64,000 nucleotides of DNA from Salarchaeum sp. JOR-1 (GCF_007833275.1 NZ_CP042241.1:744001-808000), one strand, 5' to 3'. Shown: positions 49,909 through 59,264, numbered from the stretch's first letter. Numbers and translations are program-made. Notes: a model not told the origin generated them from the sequence alone.

Positions 49909-50865
49909 CTAGTCGTCCACAGCGACGTCCAGCCCCGCCGCGACCGCCTCGAGTGCGTCCCCCGTTATCTCCGTCGTCCGCGATTCGATGACCGCGACGA
50001 GCGGCACGTCGAACTCCCCGCGTACGTAGTCGATGCGCTCGCGCTCGGTCGCCACGCGGTTCCGGAGGTAACTCGCCCCCCGCCCCTCCTCGTGGTCTTC
50101 CGGCGACGGCGTCACCTTGTTCATCACGAGTCCCGTCACGCTCAGGTCGTACGACCGCAGCGTCTCAATCGTGCGACTCGTCTCCCGCACCGAGAGCTCG
50201 TCCGGGTTCAACACGAGGTAGAACGCCGCGTCCTCCCGGAGCGTCCGCGCCGCGAACTCGAACTTCTCCTTTCGCGAGCGCAGATGCTCGATGATGGGGT
50301 CGTCCTCCGCCGTCTTCTCCGGCTCTTTCCCCCCGACTGCCGCCATGTCGTACAGCCGCATGCTCTCGCGCCGTTTCTCCAGCAATCGGTCGGTCCACTC
50401 GCCGAGGAACTCCGGGAGCGCGAGCAAGCGAAGCGTCCCGCCCGTCGGCGACGTGTCGAACACGACGCGGTCGTAGTCGTCCGACTCCCGCATCACCTGA
50501 ATGAATCGGTCGAACAGCGCCGCCTCGTGCGCGCCCGGCGTCTGGTGTGCGAGCTCTATCTGGCGATCCATCTCCTTTACGACCACTTCGCTCACTTGCT
50601 CGCTCATCGTCCGCCGCACGTCCATCAAGTGCTCCTCGACCTCCTCCTCGGGGTCTATCTCCATCGCGTACAGGCCGTCACACCCCTCGACCGGCTGGGG
50701 GTCGTCGCCGAACTGCTGGCCGAACACGTCGGAGGTCGAGTGCGCGGGATCCGTCGACACCAGCAGCGTCTTCAGACCGGCGTTCGCGCACCGCAGGCCG
50801 TACGCCGCCGACACCGTGGTCTTCCCGACTCCCCCCTTCCCACCGAAGAACGTGAACCGCGCCAT
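49909..50865 (-). CDS. ArsA/Get3-type ATPase
   Basis: 318 residues. The deviant Walker A is FFGGKGGVGKTTVSAAYGLR at the N-terminus. Switch I/II are STDPAHSTSDVFGQ and DRVVFDTSPTGGTLRLLALP, and MNKVTPSPEDHEEG is a late nucleotide-site segment. A single ATPase domain (unlike the duplicated bacterial ArsA) resembles archaeal Get3 homologues. Tail-anchored protein targeting or metalloid efflux are both possible; no arsB lies nearby. Its start overlaps the stop of the small upstream gene. Confidence 0.87.
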   Translation of the reverse strand: MARFTFFGGKGGVGKTTVSAAYGLRCANAGLKTLLVSTDPAHSTSDVFGQQFGDDPQPVEGCDGLYAMEIDPEEEVEEHLMDVRRTMSEQVSEVVVKEMDRQIELAHQTPGAHEAALFDRFIQVMRESDDYDRVVFDTSPTGGTLRLLALPEFLGEWTDRLLEKRRESMRLYDMAAVGGKEPEKTAEDDPIIEHLRSRKEKFEFAARTLREDAAFYLVLNPDELSVRETSRTIETLRSYDLSVTGLVMNKVTPSPEDHEEGRGASYLRNRVATERERIDYVRGEFDVPLVAVIESRTTEITGDALEAVAAGLDVAVDD

Positions 50866-51158
50866 CAGAAGTGGAAGTGCCCCTTCCAGTCGAGCACTGA
50901 CTCTCGCTCCCACATCCGGCGCTCCCACGCGTCGAACTCGTCCGCGAGGTACGGCAGGAGCTCCGACGTGTAGTAGGACGCGGGCGTCGGCACGCCGAAG
51001 GCGTCCGCGAAGCACGCGAAGAAGAACGCGTCCTCGACGTCGTGCGCCTCGTCCTCGATGTCCTCGAACGCCGGATGCTCGATCATCCCGTGCCAGAGGC
51101 CGTGGCCCACTTCGCGAAGCCACTCGCGAGCGCGCGCGAACTGCTCGTGTATCGTCAT
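50865..51158 (-). CDS. 97-residue protein coupled to the ArsA-type ATPase
   Basis: Acidic, aromatic-rich, helical: MTIHEQFARAREWLREVGHG, LWHGMIEHPAFEDIEDEAHD, VEDAFFFACFADAFGVPTPA and ending VLDWKGHFHF. The ATGA-type overlap with the ATPase suggests the two act together, for example as a partner or adaptor. No known family is recognised by me. The richness in Trp/Phe/His at the C-terminus is unusual for so short a soluble protein. Confidence 0.65.
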   Translation of the reverse strand: MTIHEQFARAREWLREVGHGLWHGMIEHPAFEDIEDEAHDVEDAFFFACFADAFGVPTPASYYTSELLPYLADEFDAWERRMWERESVLDWKGHFHF

Positions 51159-51204
51159 ACACCGACGTTCATTGCCACGCGAATAAATACCGTGGTTGTT
51201 CGTG

Positions 51205-51615
51205 TTACTCGAGGTCTGCGGCGAGCGCGTCCAGCGCGCGCTCTAACTCCCGCCGTCGCTTCCACCCCGCTACCCGGTCCGCGAGAAACGCCGGCGGCAC
51301 GCCCAGGGCCACCGTCGACGACAGCGTTACCTCGACCCCTCCGCTCACCGTCGTCACTGACGCCTCCGTCCGCATCTCCTCGAACGGCCCCGCGTCCCCG
51401 ACTTGCTCGTACACCCAGCCGTCCGCCGTCTCCGACACCGCAAACGACACGCTGACACCCGGCATCCGCGCCGCCACACGCGCTCCCGACTCGGTCTCCT
51501 CGACACCCACCACCTCGAACGTCCCCTCGTACGCGATCAGGGAGGACGGCGAGAGCGAGCGCTTCACAGATTCCAGCGGCTCCTGGACGAACCGCGACGC
51601 GGACACCGTACGCAT
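51205..51615 (-). CDS. SRPBCC/polyketide-cyclase-like protein
   Basis: 136 residues with the START-like pattern: MRTVSASRFVQEPLESVKRS, a beta-rich core (YEGTFEVVGVEETESGARVA, VSVSFAVSETADGWVYEQV) and the long C-terminal helix AGWKRRRELERALDALAADL. Such proteins bind hydrophobic ligands in a central cavity. The ligand is unknown. ATG 51615 is preferred to the GTG two codons upstream. Confidence 0.72.
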   Translation of the reverse strand: MRTVSASRFVQEPLESVKRSLSPSSLIAYEGTFEVVGVEETESGARVAARMPGVSVSFAVSETADGWVYEQVGDAGPFEEMRTEASVTTVSGGVEVTLSSTVALGVPPAFLADRVAGWKRRRELERALDALAADLE

Positions 51616-51798
51616 ACCCACCGATTCGCCCCGACGACGGAAAACTTACCGCTCACACCCGCCCCCCACTCACGCGTTCCGCGGCGTCCGCAGAACCGCG
51701 GGGCGGTTCTGTCGGATACGAGAATTCGAAGCCGAGTCTCGAACGCGTAGCGCCGCGTAACCGACACCTTAACGCACTCCCCGGCCCGCTTTTCCGGT

Positions 51799-52473
51799 AT
51801 GCCTATCGAGGACCGCGAGAACGCGCACGTCATCACGCACGCGCTCGCGAAGGACACGCTCTCCCGGATTCGGGACGAGTCGACGGAGCAGGTCGGGTTC
51901 CGGAAGGGCCTGGTGAAGCTCGGCCGCATCTGCGGGTACGAGGTCATCGACGGCGTGATGGAGACGGAATACGTCGAACTCGAAACCCCGCTCGCGCCGA
52001 CGACGGGCGAGCGCGTGAAGGGCCTGGACGACGTGGTCATCATCAACGTATTGCGGGCGGCGACGCCGTTCGTCGAGGGCCTGTTGAAGGCGTTCCCGCG
52101 CGCGAAGCAGGGCGTGATCAGCGCGGGCCGCGACGAGTCCGGGCAGCGCGAGGACGGAACCTTCCCCATCACCGTGGACTACGTGAAACTCCCCGAAATC
52201 ACGGAGGACGACACCGTCATCGTCGCGGATCCGATGCTCGCAACCGGCTCCACGATGTGCACCGTCCTCGACACCGTGCTGGACGGGCAGGCGGAGCCGG
52301 AGAACCTCTTCGTGCTCTCCGCCGTCTCCGCGCCCGACGGCCTCCTCCGCGTGCAGGACGGGTTCCCCGAAGCCGATCTCCTCACCGTCAGCATCGACGA
52401 CCACCTCAACGAGGAGGGCTACATCATCCCTGGACTCGGCGACGCCGGCGACCGCGCGTTCCGCACGAAGTAG
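51799..52473 (+). CDS. upp: Uracil phosphoribosyltransferase
   Basis: 224 residues. It salvages uracil with PRPP to UMP. The PRPP loop is [20 protein letters not shown] (about residue 143). Other family segments are [40 protein letters not shown] and the uracil-binding end [20 protein letters not shown]. Length is typical for archaeal Upp (allosterically controlled by GTP/CTP in Sulfolobus). Monocistronic by layout. Confidence 0.95.
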   Translation: MPIEDRENAHVITHALAKDTLSRIRDESTEQVGFRKGLVKLGRICGYEVIDGVMETEYVELETPLAPTTGERVKGLDDVVIINVLRAATPFVEGLLKAFPRAKQGVISAGRDESGQREDGTFPITVDYVKLPEITEDDTVIVADPMLATGSTMCTVLDTVLDGQAEPENLFVLSAVSAPDGLLRVQDGFPEADLLTVSIDDHLNEEGYIIPGLGDAGDRAFRTK

Positions 52474-52491
52474 GGTCTGACGCCGCAGTTC

Positions 52492-52497
52492 TTTATA
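52492..52497 (+). promoter_or_regulatory. TATA box of the DUF7569-like gene
   Basis: TTTATA, 23-28 bases before ATG 52520, gives a leaderless mRNA and supports that start over the in-frame GTG at 52505. Confidence 0.5.
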
Positions 52498-52519
52498 CCT
52501 CGGCGTGTATGCGGTAGGT

Positions 52520-52723
52520 ATGCCGGAGGACTCCTGCGCGCACTGCGGAGACGACGTGTCCGATGCGCTCGCCCGCACGATCCGCGTCACCGTCGACCGC
52601 TCCCAGATAGACCAACAGCGCCTCTGCCCGACGTGCTTCGCGGACTGGATCGACCGCTACGAGGCCGAGATGCAGCCCGAGGAGACGACCACTGTGAACG
52701 ACGAGAACATCATCGTCGACTAG
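52520..52723 (+). CDS. 67-residue zinc-ribbon protein (DUF7569-like)
   Basis: MPEDSCAHCGDDVSDALART has the first C-x-x-C and LCPTCFADWIDRYEAEMQPE the second, about 36 residues apart. They form a small treble-clef-like knuckle. The C-terminus is acidic (VNDENIIVD). Matches small haloarchaeal proteins annotated DUF7569; the role is unknown. A good TATA box at leaderless distance supports expression. Confidence 0.75.
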   Translation: MPEDSCAHCGDDVSDALARTIRVTVDRSQIDQQRLCPTCFADWIDRYEAEMQPEETTTVNDENIIVD

Positions 52724-52858
52724 CGGTGCTGCCGTCCGGCGCGGCGGCGTTCCTCGTCTCGCCACCCCTTCGCTTCACCTCGACACTCCACGCACTCATG
52801 CGGTTTTCTCGCGTACGCTCCGAACGAAGCCGACCCCTTGACGGCTCCCGATCCCTCC

Positions 52859-54988
52859 TTACTCCTCGGTGTCCGTATCGTCCGTTCCGTCGTCCTCGTC
52901 GCCCGCGCTCAGGCCGTCGTTCGCGGGGCGGTCGAGCGCGCGTTCGGCGTCGCTGTGCGCGGAGTAGCCGTCGAACCACCGGACGATGCGCTCCAGCCGG
53001 TCGACGACGTGCCCGGGTTCGCCCGACCGGGAGAGCTCGTGGCCCTCCCGGGGGTAGCGGACGAGGCGGGTGTCGACGCCGTTCTTCTTCATGAAGAGGT
53101 AGAACATCTCGCCGTTGTTCACGGGGACGCGGAAGTCGTTGTCCGCGTGCACCACCAGCGTCGGCGTCTCCACCTGGTCGGCGTACGCGACCGGGGACTG
53201 CTCCCAGAGGAAGTCGGGTTCCTCCCAGGGCGTCGTGCCGAAGTCGCCCTCCACGAGCTTGAACGCGTCCGTGGAGCCGTAGAACGAGGAGAGGTCGTAG
53301 ACGCCGCGCTGGGCGACCGCGCCGTCGAAGTAGTCCGTGTGGCCGACGATCCAGCCGGTCATGTACCCGCCGAAACTCCCGCCGGTGACGAACGTGTTCT
53401 CGTCGTCAACGTACTCCCTGCTCGCGACCTCGCGGGTGCCGGCCATCACGTCCGTCATCGTCACGTCGCCCCAGTCGCGCTCGATGGCGGTCGCGAACGC
53501 CTCGCCGTAGCCGGTCGAGCCGCGGGGGTTCGACCAGAAGACGACGTAGCCGGCGGCGGCGAGCGTCTGGAACTCGTGCCACATCGTGCCCGCGGTGCTC
53601 CACATCGCGTGCGGGCCGCCGTGAATCTCCACCGCGAGCGGATAGGTCTCGTCCGGGTCGAAGTCAGGTGGGGTGAGCACCCAGCCCTGGATCTTGGTAT
53701 GGCCCGGTTCGGCAGACGGGCCAGTATTGGTATGGCCCGGTTCGGCAGACGGGCCAGTATTGGTATGGCTCGGTTCGGCAGACGGGTCAGTACTGTCGCC
53801 CTCGCCGTTCTCGAACCACAGTTCTTCGGGTTCGGAGACGGCGCGGTCGTCGAGGTACTCGTTGTTCAACCGCGTGAGGCGGACTTCCTCCGCGCCGCCG
53901 GGGGTCGCGGCGAACACGTCGCCCGGGTGGTCCCATTCGGACTGCGTGAACGCCACCGCGTCCGACGAGACGGAGAACCCGTCGATGTGGCCGCCCGTGT
54001 CGAGCACGGTCTCGACGCCGTCGTCCGTGGCGCGTCGCAACACGACTCGGCCCTCGTCGGGCGTCGCGAAGTACAGCGCGTCCTTCCGGAACGCCAGTCC
54101 GAGCGCGCTCACGGTGCGGTCGATATCTTCGGTGACGGTCTCCACGTCGCCCGTTTCGAGGTCGAGCACGTCGATTTCGGACTGACGCATCGACGCGTTC
54201 TCGAGCGGCGTCCACGTGTACGCGAGCGTCTCCGGCGTGGCGGCGAGCATCGGCATCCACCCCGTCACCTCCGTCACCGTCTCCGCCTCGCCTGCGTCGA
54301 GGTCGTAGGCGTCCACGTCGAACGTCATCGAATCGTCCGGCTCAGCGCCGCGCTTCACGCCGAAGAAGACGGTACTGGAATCGCCCCAGGTCGCGGAGAC
54401 GTGGTCGAAGTCGCCGTCGGTGACGCGCTCTACGTCCTCGGTGTCGGTGTCGAGGACGTAGACGTGGCTGCGGGCGTCGTCGATGTAGCGCGCGCCGGCG
54501 CGGTAGATGTGCCGGTCGATGACCCGGGGGTCTGGGGGCTCTCGTTCGTACTCTTCGTCGGGGAGTTCGAGGTCGATGCCGTCCTCGCGCTCGGCGGGGG
54601 TGACCGACTGCGTGAACAGGAGGCGCTCGCCGTCCGGGCTCCACTCCGGGTTCGAGACGCCGCCCGGCACGTCGGTCACGCGCCGCGCCTCCCCGCCGCT
54701 CGTGGGGAGAATCCACAGCTGGGGGCGGTCGTCGTTCCCGCCGCGCGTGCTGACGAACGCGAGGCGGTCGCCGGATGGCGACCACCGCGGCTGGGAGTCC
54801 GCGCCCTCGCCCGTCGTGAACTGCCGGGGTTCGCCGCCGCCGACCGGCACCACGTACACGGTGGCGTCGTCGGACTCGTCGTCCTCGGGCACGCGCCGCA
54901 CGAACGCCACCCGGTCGCCGTCCGGAGACACCCGGGGGTCGCTCGGCTTCGCGATGTCGTGATACTCGCTCGCACGCACTCGTTGCAT
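52859..54988 (-). CDS. S9-family serine peptidase (acylaminoacyl-peptidase-like)
   Basis: 709 residues: an N-terminal beta-propeller (WSPDGERLLFTQS-type repeats; PRVSPDGDRVAFVRRVP, PRWSPSGDRLAFVSTRGG) and a C-terminal alpha/beta hydrolase. The nucleophile is in TGGSFGGYMTGWIVGHTDYF, the acid in VVHADNDFRVPVNNGEMF and the His in VRYPREGHELSRSG. The propeller limits access to short peptides. Between the domains (about residues 400-431) three 11-residue repeats (SAEPGHTNTGP) are encoded by a 33-base minisatellite. ATG 54988 (MQRVRASEYHDIAKPSDP) is preferred to 55036. Confidence 0.9.
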   Translation of the reverse strand: MQRVRASEYHDIAKPSDPRVSPDGDRVAFVRRVPEDDESDDATVYVVPVGGGEPRQFTTGEGADSQPRWSPSGDRLAFVSTRGGNDDRPQLWILPTSGGEARRVTDVPGGVSNPEWSPDGERLLFTQSVTPAEREDGIDLELPDEEYEREPPDPRVIDRHIYRAGARYIDDARSHVYVLDTDTEDVERVTDGDFDHVSATWGDSSTVFFGVKRGAEPDDSMTFDVDAYDLDAGEAETVTEVTGWMPMLAATPETLAYTWTPLENASMRQSEIDVLDLETGDVETVTEDIDRTVSALGLAFRKDALYFATPDEGRVVLRRATDDGVETVLDTGGHIDGFSVSSDAVAFTQSEWDHPGDVFAATPGGAEEVRLTRLNNEYLDDRAVSEPEELWFENGEGDSTDPSAEPSHTNTGPSAEPGHTNTGPSAEPGHTKIQGWVLTPPDFDPDETYPLAVEIHGGPHAMWSTAGTMWHEFQTLAAAGYVVFWSNPRGSTGYGEAFATAIERDWGDVTMTDVMAGTREVASREYVDDENTFVTGGSFGGYMTGWIVGHTDYFDGAVAQRGVYDLSSFYGSTDAFKLVEGDFGTTPWEEPDFLWEQSPVAYADQVETPTLVVHADNDFRVPVNNGEMFYLFMKKNGVDTRLVRYPREGHELSRSGEPGHVVDRLERIVRWFDGYSAHSDAERALDRPANDGLSAGDEDDGTDDTDTEE
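53696..53794 (-). repeat. 3 x 33-bp minisatellite inside the S9 peptidase gene
   Basis: Copies 1 (53696-53728) and 2 (53729-53761) are identical; copy 3 (53762-53794) differs at three positions. Read on the minus strand they encode S-A-E-P-(G/S)-H-T-N-T-G-P units in the linker before the hydrolase domain. The frame is kept and the unit length (33) equals that of the polC repeat. Copy number may vary between strains. Confidence 0.92.
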
Positions 54989-55155
54989 GCGCAGTCGGTC
55001 GAGCGACGCTCGCAAAGAGGTTTCGTTTCGAAACACCTCGTGTCGGTGTGTCGCCGACTGCTGGCTGCTGATTCACCCGGGGGCGCTCAAATGACGGCGA
55101 CGGATCCGTTCGGCCCGCGCTTCCCTACTCGGTGCTGTATCCCCGCCCTCCTGCG

Positions 55156-56220
55156 CTACTCGGTGGCTTCGGGAAACACGACCGCGGCACCGGGCTGTAC
55201 GCGGAAGTGTCCGGTCTCACCCCGCTCGACCGGGGTTCGCTGGCCCTGCATCACGACCGTCACCTCCGTGAGTCCGTCTGTCTCTGGTTCGACGACGTAC
55301 TGCGTCTGATCCCCCTGGAAATACCGGTCTACGACCTCGCCCGCGAAGTCCCAGTCAGTCTCCACGACGTCGATGTCCTCAGGGCGGATCGAGACGGTGA
55401 CCGATCCGGACGCGTCGACGCCATCCGATACGATGAATCCGCCTTCACCGCCGATGCGAACCGCATCGCCATCGGCCGTTCCGTCCACGAGGTTCGTATC
55501 CCCGATGAAGTCCGCGACGAACGGACTCGCCGGTTCGCGGTATATCTCCTCCGGCGGCCCGACCTGCTCGACGCGCCCCTCGTTCAACACGGCCATCCGG
55601 TCGGAGAGCGTCATCGCGACCTCCTGGTCGTGCGTGACGTAGAAGAACGACCCGTCCACTTGGTCGTGGATCTGGCGGAGCTCGACCTGCATCTGCTTTC
55701 TCAGCTTCCGGTCGAGGCTCGACAGCGGTTCGTCGAAGAGCAGGACGTTCGGCTCGTTCACGAGCGCACGAGCGAGCGCGACTCGCTGTTGCTGGCCACC
55801 GGATAGCTCGTTCGGCTTCCGGTCGTAGTAGCCGTCGAGGTCAACGAGACCGAGGTACTCCTTCGACTTCTCCGTCCGAGTGGCTGCATCGACACCCGAC
55901 TTTTTCAGGCCGTATTCGACGTTCTCCCCGACGGTCATGTGCGGGAAGAGCGAGAGGTGTTGGAAGACGAGGTTCGTGTCCCGTTCGTTTGGCGGAATGT
56001 CCGCGGCGTCAGCGCCGTCGAGGCGTACCGTCCCAGCGGTCGGCCGCTCGAACCCCGAAATCATCCGAAGGGTCGTCGTCTTCCCGCAGCCAGACGGCCC
56101 GACGAGGGAGAAGAACTCGCCGCGACGGATTGTGAAGTCGATGCCGTCGACGGCAGTCACGTCACCGTACTCCTTCCGGACGCCGTCAAGTTCAACAAGG
56201 GCTTCTGCACCGTCTGTCAT
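55156..56220 (-). CDS. potA: Polyamine-type ABC transporter ATPase
   Basis: 354 residues. Walker A SLVGPSGCGKTTTLRMISG, Q-loop TNLVFQHLSLFPHMTV, signature NELSGGQQQRVALARALVN, Walker B VLLFDEPLSSLDRKLRKQM, H-loop FFYVTHDQEVAMTLSDRM, then a C-terminal TOBE domain (VSIRPEDIDVVETDWDFAGE). This is the PotA/AfuC-like CUT1 layout. Divergent from potD; together with potBC it energises uptake of a spermidine/putrescine-like solute. The actual substrate may differ. Confidence 0.9.
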   Translation of the reverse strand: MTDGAEALVELDGVRKEYGDVTAVDGIDFTIRRGEFFSLVGPSGCGKTTTLRMISGFERPTAGTVRLDGADAADIPPNERDTNLVFQHLSLFPHMTVGENVEYGLKKSGVDAATRTEKSKEYLGLVDLDGYYDRKPNELSGGQQQRVALARALVNEPNVLLFDEPLSSLDRKLRKQMQVELRQIHDQVDGSFFYVTHDQEVAMTLSDRMAVLNEGRVEQVGPPEEIYREPASPFVADFIGDTNLVDGTADGDAVRIGGEGGFIVSDGVDASGSVTVSIRPEDIDVVETDWDFAGEVVDRYFQGDQTQYVVEPETDGLTEVTVVMQGQRTPVERGETGHFRVQPGAAVVFPEATE

Positions 56221-56361
56221 GGATTCCCGTATCGAACGAACTGTCTAAACTGTTTGGGAATCTCGCGAACGCGTGATACATTAAAATTCTAACAGGGATC
56301 GTTGTCGACGTCTTCGCAAATTTCCGTTATCTATTTATCACACGCTCAGAGATGCACGTGC
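56221..56361. promoter_or_regulatory. Divergent potA-potD control region
   Basis: The 141-base spacer is A+T-rich compared with its surroundings. TATTTA at 56332-56337 is 25-30 bases before potD ATG 56362 (leaderless). On the minus strand AATTTTAATG near 56283-56290 may serve potA with a short leader. Sharing suggests common regulation. Confidence 0.5.
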
Positions 56362-57489
56362 ATGGTATCTGATGACAGTACGCTCACGAACCGCCGCAGC
56401 TTCCTGAAAACGACCGGAGCGGCCGGAGCTGTCGGATTCACGGGTCTCGCGGGCTGTATCGCCGGTGGTGGCGGTGGCGGCGCGAACACGATCAATATCC
56501 TGACGTGGGAGGAGTACACACCGCTCAAAGACGAGATCGAGTCGAACCTCGACGTCACCGTCGAGTTCACGAAATCGACGTCGTCGGCGAAGATGTTCTC
56601 CGCGTGGCAGGCGGGGAAGGACTCCCAGTACGACATCGCCGTCCCGAACAACAACTACGTGCCGAAGATGATGGATGCGGGCCTCGTCGACCCCGTCCCC
56701 GAGGACACGGTCGGCAACTACTCCGAGCTCTACGACCAGTTCCACCAGTTCGCGGACTCCCAGTTCACGTCGGGCGGAGACCTCTACGGTGTCCCCGTTC
56801 GCTTCGGCTGGTACGGGTACTCTTACAACAGCGATACCGTCCCCGACCACGAGGAGTCCTACAAAGCGCTCTTCGAGCCGAACTACACGGGAACGGATCT
56901 CTCCGGGAAGCTCATCATGTACGACAACCACTTCAAGGCGATGAGCGCCGCGGCGCTCTACCTCGGCTACCGTGACGCGTTCTCCGGCTCGAAAGTCACG
57001 CTCTCCCAGTCACAAATCGACGAAGTGAAGAAGACGATGATCGAGCAGAAGGACATCCTTCAGGGGTACATCGCCGCAGACCCCTCCTACATCAAGTCCT
57101 TCAAGCAGGGGAACTTCGACCTCGGGCAGTCCGGCCGGAACGAGATCGTCGAGATGTGGTCGAACGGCACGGGCTGGCCGAAGGTGGCGACTCCCAAGGA
57201 GGGGTCGCTCGCCTGGTTCGAGTCCGCCGTCGTCTCGAAGAAATCCGAGAACAAGGACCTCGCGTGGAAGGTCGTCAATCAGTTCATCGCACCGAAACTC
57301 GGCGCGAAACTCGCGCAAGCCGGCTTCTCGCCGTCCTGCAACCCGAAGACCCAGCAGTATCTCACGAGCGAGCAGAACGACATGTACGGCGCCATCAAAC
57401 CGTCGCGCCTCGAGGCGATGATTCCGTTCAAATCCGTCGAGAACGAGGACGCGTGGCTGAGCGCCTGGGAAGAGATCAAGTCCGCGTAG
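56362..57489 (+). CDS. potD: Polyamine-type substrate-binding lipoprotein, Tat-exported
   Basis: 375 residues. The N-terminus has a twin-arginine signal NRRSFLKTTGAAGAVGFTGL and lipobox LAGC (lipidated Cys about residue 33), followed by a Gly-rich linker. The mature part is a PotD/PotF-like periplasmic-binding fold (NILTWEEYTPLKDEIESNLD; VRFGWYGYSYNSDTVPDHEE; ALYLGYRDAFSG). It binds solute outside the membrane and delivers it to PotBC. ATG 56362 (MVSDDSTLTNRRSF) fits the signal; the upstream frame lies in the promoter. Confidence 0.9.
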   Translation: MVSDDSTLTNRRSFLKTTGAAGAVGFTGLAGCIAGGGGGGANTINILTWEEYTPLKDEIESNLDVTVEFTKSTSSAKMFSAWQAGKDSQYDIAVPNNNYVPKMMDAGLVDPVPEDTVGNYSELYDQFHQFADSQFTSGGDLYGVPVRFGWYGYSYNSDTVPDHEESYKALFEPNYTGTDLSGKLIMYDNHFKAMSAAALYLGYRDAFSGSKVTLSQSQIDEVKKTMIEQKDILQGYIAADPSYIKSFKQGNFDLGQSGRNEIVEMWSNGTGWPKVATPKEGSLAWFESAVVSKKSENKDLAWKVVNQFIAPKLGAKLAQAGFSPSCNPKTQQYLTSEQNDMYGAIKPSRLEAMIPFKSVENEDAWLSAWEEIKSA

Positions 57490-57496
57490 GCCATCG

Positions 57497-58426
57497 ATGT
57501 CCTCAGAAACCCCCTCACAATCGTTCCGACAGCGACTGCTCGGCGTCTTCGAGACCCAGCGCTCCAAGCTCTCGATAACGCTCGGGCCGAGTCTCATCTG
57601 GCTCGTCCTGCTGCTGCTCGCCCCGATCATGTTCATGGTGACGGTGAGCTTCCTCCAGGTGAACGACGCCTACCAGATCGTCTGGTCGAACCCGACACTC
57701 TCGAACTACACCTCGCTGTTCGCCGGCGACGGCCCGTTCTGGGAGACGGCCTTTTTCCAGTCGCTCATCCTCTCCTACAAGCTCGCCGCGATAACCACCG
57801 TCGTCTGCCTCGTCGCCGCGTTCCCGCTCGCCTACCTGCTCGCGACGCGCGACGGCCGGACGTTCAAGGTCGTCATCTTCCTCGTCCTCCTGCCGTTCTT
57901 CACGATGTACCTCGTGCGTGCGTACTCGTGGTACCTCATGTTCGGTCCGAGCGGCGTGATCAATAGCACGCTCATGAAAATCGGCATCGTCAGCAATCCC
58001 GTGGGGCTCTTCAGCTACGGACAACTCGCCATCGTCGTCGGTCTCGTCCACGCGTACTTCCCCTACATGCTCCTCTCGCTCTACGCGAGCCTCGACGGGA
58101 TCGACTTCTCGCTCGTCGAGGCATCCAGAGATCTCGGCGGCAGTCGCATCGCCGCGCTCAAGGACATCGTCGTCCCCCTCACCCTCCCCGGCATCATCAG
58201 CGGAGGGCTCTTCGTCTTCGTTCCGAGCCTCGGCGCGTTCATCACCCCGAAGTTCCTCGGACAGGGGAAAGTCCAGATGATCGGACAGCTGATCGAACTC
58301 CGCATCTCCTCACAGTACGCTATCGACTACGGGAGCGCCGCCTCGATGTTCATCGTTATCTCCATCGTCATCGCGTTCTTGCTGGCGTTCCGCTACGTGA
58401 GTGTCGAAGACCTCGGAGGGATCTGA
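57497..58426 (+). CDS. potB: Polyamine-type ABC permease (PotB-like)
   Basis: 309 residues, six TM helices. The ABC-permease EAA loop is VEASRDLGGSRIAALKDIVV (about residue 215), followed by PLTLPGIISGGLFVFVPSLG. An N-terminal cytoplasmic helix precedes TM1 (ITLGPSLIWLVLLLLAPIMF). It begins seven bases after potD and is followed by potC with one base between frames, so one mRNA encodes PotDBC. Confidence 0.9.
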   Translation: MSSETPSQSFRQRLLGVFETQRSKLSITLGPSLIWLVLLLLAPIMFMVTVSFLQVNDAYQIVWSNPTLSNYTSLFAGDGPFWETAFFQSLILSYKLAAITTVVCLVAAFPLAYLLATRDGRTFKVVIFLVLLPFFTMYLVRAYSWYLMFGPSGVINSTLMKIGIVSNPVGLFSYGQLAIVVGLVHAYFPYMLLSLYASLDGIDFSLVEASRDLGGSRIAALKDIVVPLTLPGIISGGLFVFVPSLGAFITPKFLGQGKVQMIGQLIELRISSQYAIDYGSAASMFIVISIVIAFLLAFRYVSVEDLGGI

Positions 58427-58427
58427 A

Positions 58428-59264
58428 ATGAGTTCGATGTCTCTCGCCCCGTCGACGCGCGAACGCGCGCTCAAGTACGGCCTCTACGGTACGGTCGTGG
58501 CCACGATGGTCTTCCTCTGGGCGCCGCTCGTCGTCATGGGCATCCTCTCGTTCGCGGAGAACGCGAGCACCATCTTCCCCTTCCAGGGATTCACGCTCTC
58601 GAACTACACGGCGACGCTCGCTGACGAAGGCCTCTTACGCTCGGTGTCCGTGAGCGTTCAAATCGCGACGATCTCCGCCGTCATCGCGACCGTTCTCGGC
58701 GTGCTCGCCGCGTTCGGTCTCGCGCGCTTCGACTTCCCGTTCAAGCAGGGCTACCGGACGTTCGCGATCCTCCCGATGGTCATTCCCGGTATCGTCCTCG
58801 GTATCGCGCTCCTCATCTTCTTCCGGACGGTCGTCGGTATCGGCACGAGCTATCTCACCGTCATCCTCACGCACAGCGTCTACGGACTCCCGTTCGTCCT
58901 CCTCCCCGTCACCGCCCGCCTCTACTCGTTCGACCGGAGCCTGGAGGAGGCCGCCCGCGACCTCGGGAGCGACCGTCTCGGAACCTTCCGGGACATCACG
59001 CTCCCGATCATCGCACCGGCGGTCGCCGCCGGCTTCCTCTTCGCGTGGATTCGCTCCTTCGAGGACTTCATTCGCGTCTACTTCGTCAAGGGGAGTTTCG
59101 ACGTCCTCACGACCGCGATGTTCGGGATGATCAAGTACGGTTCCGCGCCGAAGATGAACGCCATCTCGACGCTCATCGTCTTCGTCATCGCTGCCGTGCT
59201 CGCGCTCGCGATGAACGCCGGGAACGTCAGCGGCTACGTCGCCGGCGGCGATTCCGACGACTGA
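58428..59264 (+). CDS. potC: Polyamine-type ABC permease (PotC-like)
   Basis: 278 residues, six TM helices, beginning MSSMSLAPSTRERALKYGLY. The EAA loop is LEEAARDLGSDRLGTFRDIT then LPIIAPAVAAGFLFAWIRSF. It forms the heterodimeric channel with PotB. The start ATG 58428 follows the potB stop closely. The 81-base space after the gene before the IMPACT gene (opposite strand) has no recognised feature. Confidence 0.9.
   Translation: MSSMSLAPSTRERALKYGLYGTVVATMVFLWAPLVVMGILSFAENASTIFPFQGFTLSNYTATLADEGLLRSVSVSVQIATISAVIATVLGVLAAFGLARFDFPFKQGYRTFAILPMVIPGIVLGIALLIFFRTVVGIGTSYLTVILTHSVYGLPFVLLPVTARLYSFDRSLEEAARDLGSDRLGTFRDITLPIIAPAVAAGFLFAWIRSFEDFIRVYFVKGSFDVLTTAMFGMIKYGSAPKMNAISTLIVFVIAAVLALAMNAGNVSGYVAGGDSDD

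Noticed and set aside
52724-52858. Small ORF between the DUF7569-like gene and the S9 peptidase
   Set aside because: Frames here are Arg-rich and without start or ribosome-binding site; likely the 3' regions of the converging genes.
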